A stretch of DNA of 64,000 nt from Marinigracilibium pacificum (GTDB lineage Bacteria > Bacteroidota > Bacteroidia > Cytophagales > Cyclobacteriaceae), in the NCBI RefSeq assembly GCF_012926615.1, contig NZ_JABBNU010000003.1, forward strand, positions 310,001 through 374,000, in the 5' to 3' direction. A program made the translations under genes and the position numbers. Positions 46,293 through 55,351 of this stretch are shown here, piece after piece; positions within the stretch are counted from its first letter, which is position 1, and the number at the start of each line of letters is the position of its first letter. The notes under the pieces are model-generated. The model was not told the origin of the DNA. It saw only the letters and a list, made by a program, of their open reading frames with translations, and did no database searches.

Positions 46293-46897
46293 TTTTCTGA
46301 TCCTTTAAATTTTTCCATTGTAACAGAAGTATTACTACTAATTCCTTCGGCTACAAACACTTTCTTTATTGTTAAAATAAGAATTTTAATATCCAATACA
46401 AAAGACAGGTTATCTACATAATAAACATCATAATCAAATTTCCTTTCCCAACTGATTGCATTTCTCCCATTGACTTGTGCCCAACCGGTTATTCCCGGTC
46501 GAACTTCATGTCTCCGAGCCTGGATATCATTATATAATGGCAAATACTCTACTAAAAGAGGTCTTGGACCAATAATAGACATATCCCCTTTTAATACATT
46601 AATCAATTGAGGCAACTCATCTAATGATGTTTTTCTCACAAATCGTCCCATTCCATGAAGCCGAATTTCATCAGGTAGAAGTTCACCGTTATCATCTCGC
46701 TCATCTGACATAGTTTTAAACTTTATCAAATTAAATACTTTACCATTTTTCCCGGGACGAGGCTGTACAAAAAAAGCTTTTCCACTCTGATTTATTGCCA
46801 ATAATATCCAGACAACTAGTATTATTGGTGCTAATAGAACCAATCCGATAAAACTTAAACTAAAATCAAGTATCCTTTTGAAAAAATTCCTGTACAT
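46289..46897 (-). CDS. Phosphoglycosyl transferase (PglC/bacterial sugar transferase)
   Basis: A 202-residue monotopic enzyme that loads a sugar phosphate onto undecaprenyl phosphate, starting a glycan. The N-terminal re-entrant helix ([21 protein letters not shown]) is followed by [13 protein letters not shown] and the catalytic Asp93-Glu94 (SLDELPQL). IIGPRPLL and [14 protein letters not shown] complete the family pattern. The short form without extra membrane helices is the PglC type. It is the first gene of a tightly packed minus-strand operon with pglD-, xrtF- and pglE-like genes. Confidence 0.94.
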   Translation of the reverse strand: MYRNFFKRILDFSLSFIGLVLLAPIILVVWILLAINQSGKAFFVQPRPGKNGKVFNLIKFKTMSDERDDNGELLPDEIRLHGMGRFVRKTSLDELPQLINVLKGDMSIIGPRPLLVEYLPLYNDIQARRHEVRPGITGWAQVNGRNAISWERKFDYDVYYVDNLSFVLDIKILILTIKKVFVAEGISSNTSVTMEKFKGSEN

Positions 46898-46904
46898 CGT
46901 TGAA

Positions 46905-46912
46905 CAAAAGTA
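46905..46912 (-). promoter_or_regulatory. Candidate -7 element for the glycan/exosortase operon
   Basis: On the minus strand TACTTTTG matches TAnnTTTG and ends only 7 bases before the ATG at 46897, which would give a leaderless or nearly leaderless transcript. No good -33 TTG is seen. Confidence 0.35.
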
Positions 46913-47007
46913 AGGAATTGAATTGAAATGTTAATAGATATTTAGATAGTAATGACAGATACCAAATAACCTTTCTACAAAATGTCTCTTTTACTTATCT
47001 TAGCAAC

Positions 47008-48216
47008 ATGGATAGAAAACCACGAATACTCCGGGTTACAACTGTAGCCTTGTCGTTAAGGACTTTGCTAAAAGGCCAGATGAAATTTATGAAAGAAAAT
47101 GGATTTGAAGTTTTGATGACTAGTGCTGCCGATGACCAGATTAAATCACTGGAAGAAGATGAGGGAGTCAAACACGTTTCTATCCCCTTGACGAGGACAA
47201 TTACTCCATTTCAGGATTTAAAAACAATAAAAGAAATGAGGTCTTTGATCAAATCATTTAATCCTGATATTGTTCATACCCATACTCCAAAAGCCGGTTT
47301 GATAGGTATGCTAGCTGCGAAAGTAACTGGCGTCCCAATCAGGATGCATACTGTTGCGGGAATGCCGTTAATGGAAAAATCAGGGATAATAAAAAAAATC
47401 CTCCTTGCAGTTGAAAAACTAACTTATGCAGCAGCAACAAAAGTTTATCCTAATTCAAATACCCTTGCCGAATATATAGTCAGAAATAATTTAACAAATA
47501 AAAACAAGCTCCATGTAATAGGAAATGGTTCCAGTAATGGAATTGATACTTCTCATTTTAGTAAAAATGATAAGATTGAAAAAGAAGCTGAATTACTTCG
47601 CTCAAAATATGAACTAGGCGGAAATTTCATATATGGTTTTATTGGTAGAATAGTTGGAGATAAAGGCATAAATGAACTTGTCAAGGCATTTGAAAAAATC
47701 AATGCGTCAAACCCTTCAACTCGATTATTACTTGTCGGTCCTTTTGAATCAGAGCTTGATCCTCTTCAACCAGAAACTGAAAGCCTGATTAAAAATCACC
47801 CAAACATTATCAATACAGGGTTTCAGAAAGATATTCGCCCATATCTTGAATTAATGGATGTTTTTGTATTCCCGTCATATCGGGAAGGGTTTCCAAATGT
47901 TGTGATGCAGGCAGGATGTTTTGACCTTCCTTGTATTGTATCTGATATCAATGGTTGTAACGAAATTATAATAGAAGGTAGAAATGGCACAATTATACCT
48001 CCCAAAGATATTGAATCCCTCGAAAGAGCGATGATTGATGTCTTAAACAACCAAGAATTCCTTGAAGGAATGGCAAGTCAGGCCAGAGAGTTAATAACAT
48101 CACGATACGACCAAAAAGTTGTCTGGGAAAAAATACTGGAGGAATATGACAAAAATTTAAAGGAAATTGGAGTTACAAGAGCTTACAGGGAATCTTCAAC
48201 TATCAGCAATAGCTAG
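47008..48216 (+). CDS. Glycosyltransferase, GT4 family (PglA-like)
   Basis: A 402-residue two-domain GT-B enzyme. The acceptor domain has DIVHTHTPKAGLIGMLAAKVTGVP. The donor domain has GFIGRIVGDKGINELVKAF and the nucleotide-sugar site FPSYREGFPNVVMQAGCFDLPCIVSDINGCNEII. It resembles the enzymes that add the second sugar to a PglC-loaded lipid. It is divergent from the pglC-like gene with 110 bases between, and its last 21 bases overlap the convergent deacetylase gene. Confidence 0.9.
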   Translation: MDRKPRILRVTTVALSLRTLLKGQMKFMKENGFEVLMTSAADDQIKSLEEDEGVKHVSIPLTRTITPFQDLKTIKEMRSLIKSFNPDIVHTHTPKAGLIGMLAAKVTGVPIRMHTVAGMPLMEKSGIIKKILLAVEKLTYAAATKVYPNSNTLAEYIVRNNLTNKNKLHVIGNGSSNGIDTSHFSKNDKIEKEAELLRSKYELGGNFIYGFIGRIVGDKGINELVKAFEKINASNPSTRLLLVGPFESELDPLQPETESLIKNHPNIINTGFQKDIRPYLELMDVFVFPSYREGFPNVVMQAGCFDLPCIVSDINGCNEIIIEGRNGTIIPPKDIESLERAMIDVLNNQEFLEGMASQARELITSRYDQKVVWEKILEEYDKNLKEIGVTRAYRESSTISNS

Positions 48217-49206
48217 ATTATTTACCTTATCAAGTAATCGAGAAGTTTCATTCATCGTAAAGCTTGTCATCCCGTATTCTTTTTTCAGAAACTTAAAATG
48301 TTCAAGAATCTCTTTCAGGTCTCTTAGATTTTCATCAGGAAAATGACCAAAATTATGCGGGTGCCACCAAAGATGATACACTTCATTATATTTGGCAGCC
48401 ACTGTCATTTCCTTTTTTATTTTATCAATTTTAAATCTGTTTAATTTTGCTTCCTTTGGAGACCATGCCCGAAGCAGTCTGCTGGCAGGTAGTAAATATG
48501 GTTTACTTGAAACATCAATGCTATCAAGTTTATAACTTGATTTCTTTCCAATCGGGAAAAATGCATCCAGTCCACGAACCAACCTTTTGATTTTTGGCTC
48601 ATTGTGTGTGTCAATATTCCAGAACCAGTCCACAGGATTAGAACGAACGGATGTGATACCCTCCTCCTTGCAAATAGTCAGATATGTCTCATTAAACTGG
48701 TTTCTTGGAAACACCAGACTTTTTAATTCAATACCTAAAGTGTGCGCTATAGCTTTATGTGCCTGAAGGTCAGCTCTGAATTGTCCTGGGGTTTGGCCAG
48801 GTTCATTACAATAATAATGAGAAAAGGTATGAGTTGCCATTTCCTGACCTGGCACCTTTTCTATTAATTTTACGAGGCTCTGTGCAAAATGAAAGGGATC
48901 TTCATTTTCACTTTTTCTAATAGTATTTTGTTTTATATAATTGTATGCCGAGAGATTTAAACTTCTATAACTAGGTAATTCGGTTGGAAAATATTCTTGA
49001 GCCTGGTCAATACCATCGGCAAACAAAAGTCCTACCGTTGCCCATGTAACATGAGTTTCATGATCTTCAAACAATTTCAGATAATCAGGTATGATCTTTC
49101 TGGTTACCATAAAATATTTTTGAAGCTTGGCCAGATTCCATTTCTCAAAACCTCCCCAGATTAGCTCAAAGTCCAGACTAATAGTAAATACCCCTTTATT
49201 TTCCAT
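48196..49206 (-). CDS. Polysaccharide deacetylase family protein
   Basis: A 336-residue NodB-fold protein with the first motif FTISLDFELIWGG (Asp and Glu), a substrate loop THVTWATVGLLFADG, and the zinc-site helix ATHTFSHYYC. It probably removes N-acetyl groups from a surface glycan or its precursor. There is no signal peptide, so it works in the cytoplasm or needs another route. Related deacetylases are frequent in exosortase-linked exopolysaccharide loci. Confidence 0.85.
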   Translation of the reverse strand: MENKGVFTISLDFELIWGGFEKWNLAKLQKYFMVTRKIIPDYLKLFEDHETHVTWATVGLLFADGIDQAQEYFPTELPSYRSLNLSAYNYIKQNTIRKSENEDPFHFAQSLVKLIEKVPGQEMATHTFSHYYCNEPGQTPGQFRADLQAHKAIAHTLGIELKSLVFPRNQFNETYLTICKEEGITSVRSNPVDWFWNIDTHNEPKIKRLVRGLDAFFPIGKKSSYKLDSIDVSSKPYLLPASRLLRAWSPKEAKLNRFKIDKIKKEMTVAAKYNEVYHLWWHPHNFGHFPDENLRDLKEILEHFKFLKKEYGMTSFTMNETSRLLDKVNNLAIADS

Positions 49207-49541
49207 GGTACAAATATGACTAAAATGAAGAATAGTAACTAGTTATTAGAGGATTGGTTAAAGGATTACTAGTTATTAAATATTGAATAATGGTTATTGG
49301 TTATTAGTTGAGAATTTAAAGTATAATTAATCACTTTTCTGGATTTCTTGCTTCATAAATGCTTAACCAGAATTAACCGGGATTGTAAAATCATTTTCAG
49401 GATTATAAGATTACTGATATTTTAATTTTTGGTAGGGGCGTAGCATGCTATGCCCCTACCAAAAATTAAAATTATAATGTTAAGAACAACAAATAAACTA
49501 TTCCCTAACTAACCTATAACTTTATTTCTGATATTTACAAA
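49207..49541. other. Intergenic stretch with degenerate repeats and a long palindrome
   Basis: 335 bases without a gene. The left part holds two copies of ACTAGTTATTA (49238-49248 and 49268-49278) and further TGGTTATT-like copies. The right part holds a 54-bp palindrome described separately. No open frame of interest. Confidence 0.7.
49419..49472. repeat. 54-bp near-perfect palindrome (REP-like)
   Basis: Two 27-base arms centred at 49445/49446 match with one mismatch (G opposite T, which would pair as G-U in RNA). The GC-rich core GGTAGGGGC / GCCCCTACC flanks TAGCATGCTA, and AT-rich arms extend to both sides. The GTAGGGGC/GCCCCTAC type of core is familiar from dispersed REP-like palindromes. 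It also lies directly downstream of the polymerase-like gene on the minus strand and may terminate it. Confidence 0.8.
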
Positions 49542-50759
49542 TCAATCTGCTTTCATCGCTTCCATTTGCGCCTTGATCTTTGCTTGTCGTTGTTTTTGCT
49601 TCCAGGAAGAGTATGCAGCCTTCATTTTTTTATCATCCATCATTTTAGCAATAATAAATAAGAATAAAAGCATCACCTGACTCTTCTGACGGATTGCAAT
49701 CCCCAGATTTCCGGATATCTGCGCTAGTGCAATTGACACTGTTAAAAAGCTTATAAAGGCAGTTTTAATAGTAAAATCACCTTTTATTATATATTTCAAT
49801 CCTCCATTTGCAAAAAACATAATGGTAACTGATAAAAGAAATACATTTTCAAATGATACAATTAAACCTAACATACCCGGAGCATCAAAGAATAGTGGTC
49901 TGTATAGAAATGTAAACAACTGAAGTGGTAAAGAATAATTCGAAATGTCAATTCCTGAAGTTGCTTTTGCCAACTCTGAAGCTCTATGGTCTAAATTTAA
50001 ACCCTGGGTAAATTCTTGCCCTTGTTCAATTCCTACCATTGACAGCACATCCTGATAAATGAATGCAAAGGCTCCCATTGCAATTAATATAACCCCTACT
50101 TTCATTCCTGTAGACACTCCCTTGTTACTAAATGTGAATCCTATTATTGCTGAAACGAGCATCACAAACATAACATGAGGTCTGATATGATAGATCAACA
50201 ATCCTGATAATAACAATAACACCCACCGTTTTTTGATATTATTCAAAGAATAAAAAAACAAACCTATCCCAAAGAAAATTATAGAACCTTTACCAAATGA
50301 ACCAGACCAAAAGTGAAGGTTCGGAAGAAGGAAAAATAAAGTCACTAGATCAAACCCTAAAAAAGTATTTTTAAATCGAATCCTTTCCTTGAAGAATAAA
50401 TAGAAATAAATAAAGCCAAGCATCCCGAAAAATGAAAACAAGGCCATCATAGCTTCATAACTAAACCCCAAGCCTCTAACAAATGGATAACCGATCCACT
50501 CAATAAAAGTTGTACTGGTTCCATAAAAATCCATCCAGGCTGGACCTCTATAATTCATCAATATTTTTTCATAATAAAACTGTGAGTCTGAAGGGTTAAA
50601 TACAGCATATAAATAATAAACTATTGAAAGAAATAAATGATAAGGAATCAATTTTCTTAGAAAGTCTAAATCAGTTTCGGGATGCTTTATCTGATATTTA
50701 TTAATGATACTCAGACTTAGACCCCACGTTATTGCTATAATTAATAATCCGTATAACAT
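49542..50759 (-). CDS. Polytopic membrane protein, candidate polysaccharide polymerase
   Basis: A 405-residue protein with about ten membrane helices and a Lys/Gln-rich cytoplasmic end (KKMKAAYSSWKQKQRQAKIKA). Short loops carry NPSDSQFYYEK, WSGSFGKGSIIFF and YHIRPHVMFVM. This pattern resembles EpsG/Wzy-type polymerases, which also have DxxxYY-like and arginine-containing periplasmic motifs. I do not recognise a specific family. The GNAT gene upstream abuts it with no gap, so the two are coupled. Polymerase function is inference from topology and location. Confidence 0.6.
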   Translation of the reverse strand: MLYGLLIIAITWGLSLSIINKYQIKHPETDLDFLRKLIPYHLFLSIVYYLYAVFNPSDSQFYYEKILMNYRGPAWMDFYGTSTTFIEWIGYPFVRGLGFSYEAMMALFSFFGMLGFIYFYLFFKERIRFKNTFLGFDLVTLFFLLPNLHFWSGSFGKGSIIFFGIGLFFYSLNNIKKRWVLLLLSGLLIYHIRPHVMFVMLVSAIIGFTFSNKGVSTGMKVGVILIAMGAFAFIYQDVLSMVGIEQGQEFTQGLNLDHRASELAKATSGIDISNYSLPLQLFTFLYRPLFFDAPGMLGLIVSFENVFLLSVTIMFFANGGLKYIIKGDFTIKTAFISFLTVSIALAQISGNLGIAIRQKSQVMLLFLFIIAKMMDDKKMKAAYSSWKQKQRQAKIKAQMEAMKAD

Positions 50760-51746
50760 TTAAAAAAGTTCGAGGTCTCCAAGTGAGGGGCTCCATTGAT
50801 TAAAGGCAAGCCACTCTGTTTCATCAATATCCTGAATAAATCTCCATGTTACTATTGGTCCAATTGAAGGATTGGCAGTAGATTTTAAAATTTTCTTGGC
50901 AGGATAATGATCTACACTTCCATATGTAATGGCCACTGCTCCAATATTCTTAGCTTCTCTCTTGATAACCTTGTTGATTTCAGTTTTTTTCACATCTTTC
51001 GATACAAAGATATCACAAATTCTTAATTCTCTCCCCCAACGGTTTTCTTTGATTCTATAATTAATATATAATCCATGATCAACAATCGAAAAATATTTAG
51101 CCACCGGAACTCTGGCATATCTCCATTTAATATAATCTATACTATAGTCGGTTCTCCAGATTCCAGGTAGATAACCTGTTGTTCCCAGATATTGTCCGGG
51201 ATCAGCATGATCAATCGTATTAACAAGTGCTTCATTTTCTTTTTCAATCAATTCATACCCCGAACCTGTGACATTCTTATTCTTCAGGTAATTGATAAAC
51301 ATCTTGATAGGAGAAAGAATCCGGATTCCTATTGGTAGTTTACCTACTTCCTTCCAGCCCATTTTAATATAGCCGGGTTTACTTTGTTCATTCGGGGTAT
51401 TATAAACCATGTTTATCCCCATTTCCTTACAATGATCCAATGCAGCCAACGTTAATTTCTTAAAAATACCTTTTCCCTGATGATCCGGGTGGGTAGCTGT
51501 GTCAACTGCTCTGATAGCTTCTATTGTTTCAATACCATTTGTCCAGCGCCAACGCATAAATGCCCGCACTCCCACTAATTCCTCTCCTTCAAAAGCAAGT
51601 AAAACCGGTGATTCACCAAAAGGATTGTCAACATGTTTCCACTGCCAATATTTTTCAGATTTAGGCATTAAACCTTCTCCTAAAGAAAGTTTCAGTAATT
51701 CTATTATTTGGGGAATATCAGATTTTGTTCCAGGGCGAATTGTCAT
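50760..51746 (-). CDS. GNAT-family N-acetyltransferase
   Basis: A 328-residue protein with an N-terminal GNAT domain: TIRPGTKSDIPQIIELLKLS, VLLAFEGEELVGVRAFMRW, and the acetyl-CoA loop DTATHPDHQGKGIFKKL. YNTPNEQSKPGYIKMGWKEVG closes it. The C-terminal half (from about 150) is an extra alpha/beta domain I cannot name; it could be a second, degenerate GNAT fold. Its end abuts the polymerase-like gene. It probably acylates a glycan precursor or a peptide moiety of the surface polymer. Confidence 0.8.
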   Translation of the reverse strand: MTIRPGTKSDIPQIIELLKLSLGEGLMPKSEKYWQWKHVDNPFGESPVLLAFEGEELVGVRAFMRWRWTNGIETIEAIRAVDTATHPDHQGKGIFKKLTLAALDHCKEMGINMVYNTPNEQSKPGYIKMGWKEVGKLPIGIRILSPIKMFINYLKNKNVTGSGYELIEKENEALVNTIDHADPGQYLGTTGYLPGIWRTDYSIDYIKWRYARVPVAKYFSIVDHGLYINYRIKENRWGRELRICDIFVSKDVKKTEINKVIKREAKNIGAVAITYGSVDHYPAKKILKSTANPSIGPIVTWRFIQDIDETEWLAFNQWSPSLGDLELF

Positions 51747-51903
51747 AATTGGTTATCAAATGTTGGTTACTAATTATTAGTCTATCGACATATGCAACAT
51801 TAAAATAATACTTATTCAGGAAAAAATATGATTTTTCTTTAAAGAATAATTTTTCAGTCAAATTATTAATACAAACTTATTCAATGAGACATTAAATAAT
51901 TCA

Positions 51904-54900
51904 TTAATATTGATGGTCAATCATTAATTTCTTATAAAAAATTTCATTATCACTTCTAAATTGAAGAATATAAATCGATGCTTTCAAATCAACTATCGAA
52001 ACACTTACTTCTTCATTATTTTGAAAAATTCCTGAGTATAATTTTCTTTCTAGCTTCCCATCGGTTGTGTAAATAAATATTTCATATTCATTTACTGTGC
52101 CAGAACTATTAATGAAAGAAACTCTTCCTTTGGAAGGGTTTGGATAGACTTTAAATTCATTTACCTTATTAGGATTAATTGCAAGCAGACCATTTGATAG
52201 AGTTATATTAAAGTTAACTATTGAATTATTATCTGAATAATCATAAGCGACAAATTCCACATTATTTATACCTAAATCACTTTCTCCAAAAATCTCCTTA
52301 CTCAGACTAATGCTTTTGATTCCACAATTATCATAACTTCCAATATCCAGATCTACAGCACTTAAACTTATTAAGTACCCATTAAACACTAAAACTGTAT
52401 CTTTAATTAATATAACCGGACTTAGCGTGTCTAAGACTGTGACCAGTGAAGTAGCCGAACCTATGTTTCCTTCCAAATCAGTCACAAATAGCGTTACCTG
52501 ATTATCTCCTAAATCTGAACAATCAAATTGAGAAAAGTTAACTTCGAATTTCAAATTTTCAATTGACGTTTCATTGTCTGTAGAACCATCGTCAATATCC
52601 TTAGCATTTAGCTCCACCATTCCATGTTCGTCCAGGTATAAATTAATATCCTTGGTTACAACCAAAGGCGACTCCAGATCACCTAATGAATATTTCCATA
52701 ATTCGGATCCTCTTGAGTCATCATTTCCCACAAAAATGAGTTCATCATTCAAAACACCTATTAGTTGGATAACTTCACCATCAAATAATTCCTGAATTTG
52801 AACATTCAAAGTTGAATTTTCAACGGTCCAAATATTATTCCCATTTACTCCATCATTAGCCTTAAAATAAACTAATTCATTATGATTGATATAATCTCCA
52901 GGAAAAGAACTTGATGTACCTTCCCAAATATCTTTAATTAAATAGGTACCCTGGGAAGTCCCGTCACTAACCCATAACTCCATTCCAGACTGACCATTGT
53001 CTGCATTAAAATATAAATTATCACCAGAGGTATGCAGGTTTTCGATAAAGGCATATTCAGACACCGGATCTACATCTGCTACAGGTACAGTTCCTTCAAC
53101 ACTTCCATTTGTTTTCCATAATAAAACATCCGTGTTATTTGTATATCCTACGAAGAATAATTCATTAGCCTTACCTTTTAAATTATTGGGATTTAGCAAT
53201 TCATCCCAAACTATTTGAGTTCCATCCGATGTACCATCAGATCTCCAAAGTGTATTTTCAGCGGCAAAATAAAGTAAAGAATCATTAGCTTCAAGAAATT
53301 GAATATTTGATGATGAATTTCTATTGTTAAGATCCTTCAACAAGTACGTGCCATTAATAGTTCCATCTGTAACCCATAATTCTCTGCCATGGATTCCATC
53401 TTCGGCAAGGAAATAATATTTACCATCGTATAAAATAAATTCATCAGGAAATGATGACTCAATACCTGGATTAATATCTACCAAAATTGAATAGCTTTCA
53501 TTCAATCCATTATAAACCCATAATTCCCTCCCATATTCAGGGGTTGTAATTGCAAATAAAATTTTATCATCAATTACATTTAATGAACTTATTTCATCCT
53601 GCATGGAAACTGTAGTTATTTCAGTGAGTTGAGTAATTTCACCATTAGTCAGGCTCCATAATTCGTACCCTAAATCATCTGTATATGCAGTAAAAACTAC
53701 TTCTTGATTAAAAGAAACATAATTACCAGGATCAGAACCATTTTCACCACTGTTTAAATCAGCCAGCATATAAGTACTGGATATTTCCCCATTAGTCACC
53801 CATGGCTCTTTTCCATCAATTCCATTATTAGCAATAAAGTATAATTGACCATTAATAATTTTAAATTTGCCAGGTTCAGAAGAAGCACTGCCTTTTTCGA
53901 TATCAATAGTTAATTCAGTTTTATAATCCGTCAGGTTTGTCATCCATATTTCTCTACCATTCAATCCATCGTTTGCAGCATAAATAAGATTTTCTCCAAG
54001 AACTGAAAACATCGACGGATTTGAACTTATTTCTCCATTATAAATATCTTTTACAATCCTTGTTCCATCACTACTTCCATCGCTCACCCATAACTCATTC
54101 CCAAACTGTTCTGTATTTGCTGTGAAATACATGTCCTGATCAACCAGAATAAATTTATCAGGGCTACTACCCAATGACCCTTCCTGGATATCCTTTAAAA
54201 GTGCTGTGGAGTTCCCGTCACTTACCCATATTTCAATTCCATATTCGGTATTGTAACTAACAATAAACAATTTAGCTGAACCAGATATAATATTATAAGG
54301 TCGTTGATCAAAATGTGCCTCAACGTTATCAATTCCAATCAATTTCCAGGTTTTAAAATTAGTTCCATCAGAACCACCGAAATATAACTCCCCTTTAAAT
54401 GAAGTTAAATAATCAATGTATCCTTGTTGACTTCCTGGATTAAGATCATAAACTAATCTGGTATTTTCTAATGTGCCATCACTGACCCATAATTCACGTC
54501 CATGGACACCATCATTAGCAGTAAAATATAAAAGACCTCCGGCCTCAACAAATTGTTCGGGATTAGAAGAGCCTTCAGTATTTATATCTAAAACTAGCTT
54601 AGCCGATTCATCTGTCAAATTGTAAATCCATAATTCTGTACCGGTATAATCCGGAGAATTGAAATCATTAGGATTAGCTGAAAAATACAGATTGTTTCCA
54701 TATTCAAATAATTCATTGGGAAAAGACGAACTAGCTCCCGGACTTAGGTCTACAACTAAAGATGTACCTGAAACTGTCCCATCTGATTTAAATATTTCAA
54801 CACCATATTCATTCGATTGGGCAACAAAATAGCATTCATTGTTAAAGGATGTCAATTGATAGGCAAATGACCCGGTAGCTCCCTGGTTAATATCCTGTAA

Positions 54901-55278
54901 CATAAAGGTTCCAACCTCTGTACCATCACTTACCCATATTTCATTACCATATTCAGGCGATGTTGCAGTAAAGAATAACTTTCCGTTTATAGATGTTAAT
55001 TCCCTTGGATTTGAGCTTTGCTGACCTGGGTAAATATCTTTAATAATATGTGTTCCTGATAGTGATCCGTCAGTTACCCATAATTCAGCTCCATTTACCT
55101 CATCAAAATACACAAAGAATGCCTGATCCTGTGCCACCACAAAATCATTTGAGCTTCTGATGCCATTTGAATTGTTATTATTCTGATTGATATCTTGTAT
55201 TAAGGAATATTGAGCAACTAAAAAAGGTGGACAAATAAAAAATAATAGTATTAATATGGTTAATAATGAAAATTTCAC
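51904..55278 (-). CDS. ELWxxDGT-repeat surface protein with T9SS sorting domain
   Basis: A 1124-residue secreted protein: signal peptide (SLLTILILLFFICPPFLVAQ), then about seventeen repeats of some 50 residues. Each has a variant of G-x-E-L-W-V-x-D-G-T-x-x-G-T, followed by xKDIxPGxxSSxP and a xLYFxAxDxxxG strand. This is the ELWxxDGT (hyalin-like) repeat, likely a beta-propeller or solenoid. Two HYR/Ig-like modules follow (VTLFVTDLEGNIGSATS; NCGIKSISL). A type A T9SS domain ends the protein (VYPNPSKGRVSF... KLMIDHQY). Expected at the outer surface. The ligand is unknown. Confidence 0.92.
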   Translation of the reverse strand: MKFSLLTILILLFFICPPFLVAQYSLIQDINQNNNNSNGIRSSNDFVVAQDQAFFVYFDEVNGAELWVTDGSLSGTHIIKDIYPGQQSSNPRELTSINGKLFFTATSPEYGNEIWVSDGTEVGTFMLQDINQGATGSFAYQLTSFNNECYFVAQSNEYGVEIFKSDGTVSGTSLVVDLSPGASSSFPNELFEYGNNLYFSANPNDFNSPDYTGTELWIYNLTDESAKLVLDINTEGSSNPEQFVEAGGLLYFTANDGVHGRELWVSDGTLENTRLVYDLNPGSQQGYIDYLTSFKGELYFGGSDGTNFKTWKLIGIDNVEAHFDQRPYNIISGSAKLFIVSYNTEYGIEIWVSDGNSTALLKDIQEGSLGSSPDKFILVDQDMYFTANTEQFGNELWVSDGSSDGTRIVKDIYNGEISSNPSMFSVLGENLIYAANDGLNGREIWMTNLTDYKTELTIDIEKGSASSEPGKFKIINGQLYFIANNGIDGKEPWVTNGEISSTYMLADLNSGENGSDPGNYVSFNQEVVFTAYTDDLGYELWSLTNGEITQLTEITTVSMQDEISSLNVIDDKILFAITTPEYGRELWVYNGLNESYSILVDINPGIESSFPDEFILYDGKYYFLAEDGIHGRELWVTDGTINGTYLLKDLNNRNSSSNIQFLEANDSLLYFAAENTLWRSDGTSDGTQIVWDELLNPNNLKGKANELFFVGYTNNTDVLLWKTNGSVEGTVPVADVDPVSEYAFIENLHTSGDNLYFNADNGQSGMELWVSDGTSQGTYLIKDIWEGTSSSFPGDYINHNELVYFKANDGVNGNNIWTVENSTLNVQIQELFDGEVIQLIGVLNDELIFVGNDDSRGSELWKYSLGDLESPLVVTKDINLYLDEHGMVELNAKDIDDGSTDNETSIENLKFEVNFSQFDCSDLGDNQVTLFVTDLEGNIGSATSLVTVLDTLSPVILIKDTVLVFNGYLISLSAVDLDIGSYDNCGIKSISLSKEIFGESDLGINNVEFVAYDYSDNNSIVNFNITLSNGLLAINPNKVNEFKVYPNPSKGRVSFINSSGTVNEYEIFIYTTDGKLERKLYSGIFQNNEEVSVSIVDLKASIYILQFRSDNEIFYKKLMIDHQY

Positions 55279-55351
55279 AATCGATAAATGGATGGTAATC
55301 TATAACCATTAATTTAACCTTAATTCTATCAATTTCGAAATATTCTAATGA

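Noticed and set aside
46905-47007. Divergent regulatory region with a clear operator
   Set aside because: Beyond one -7-like match for the minus-strand operon I found no dyad or -33 element in the 110-base gap.
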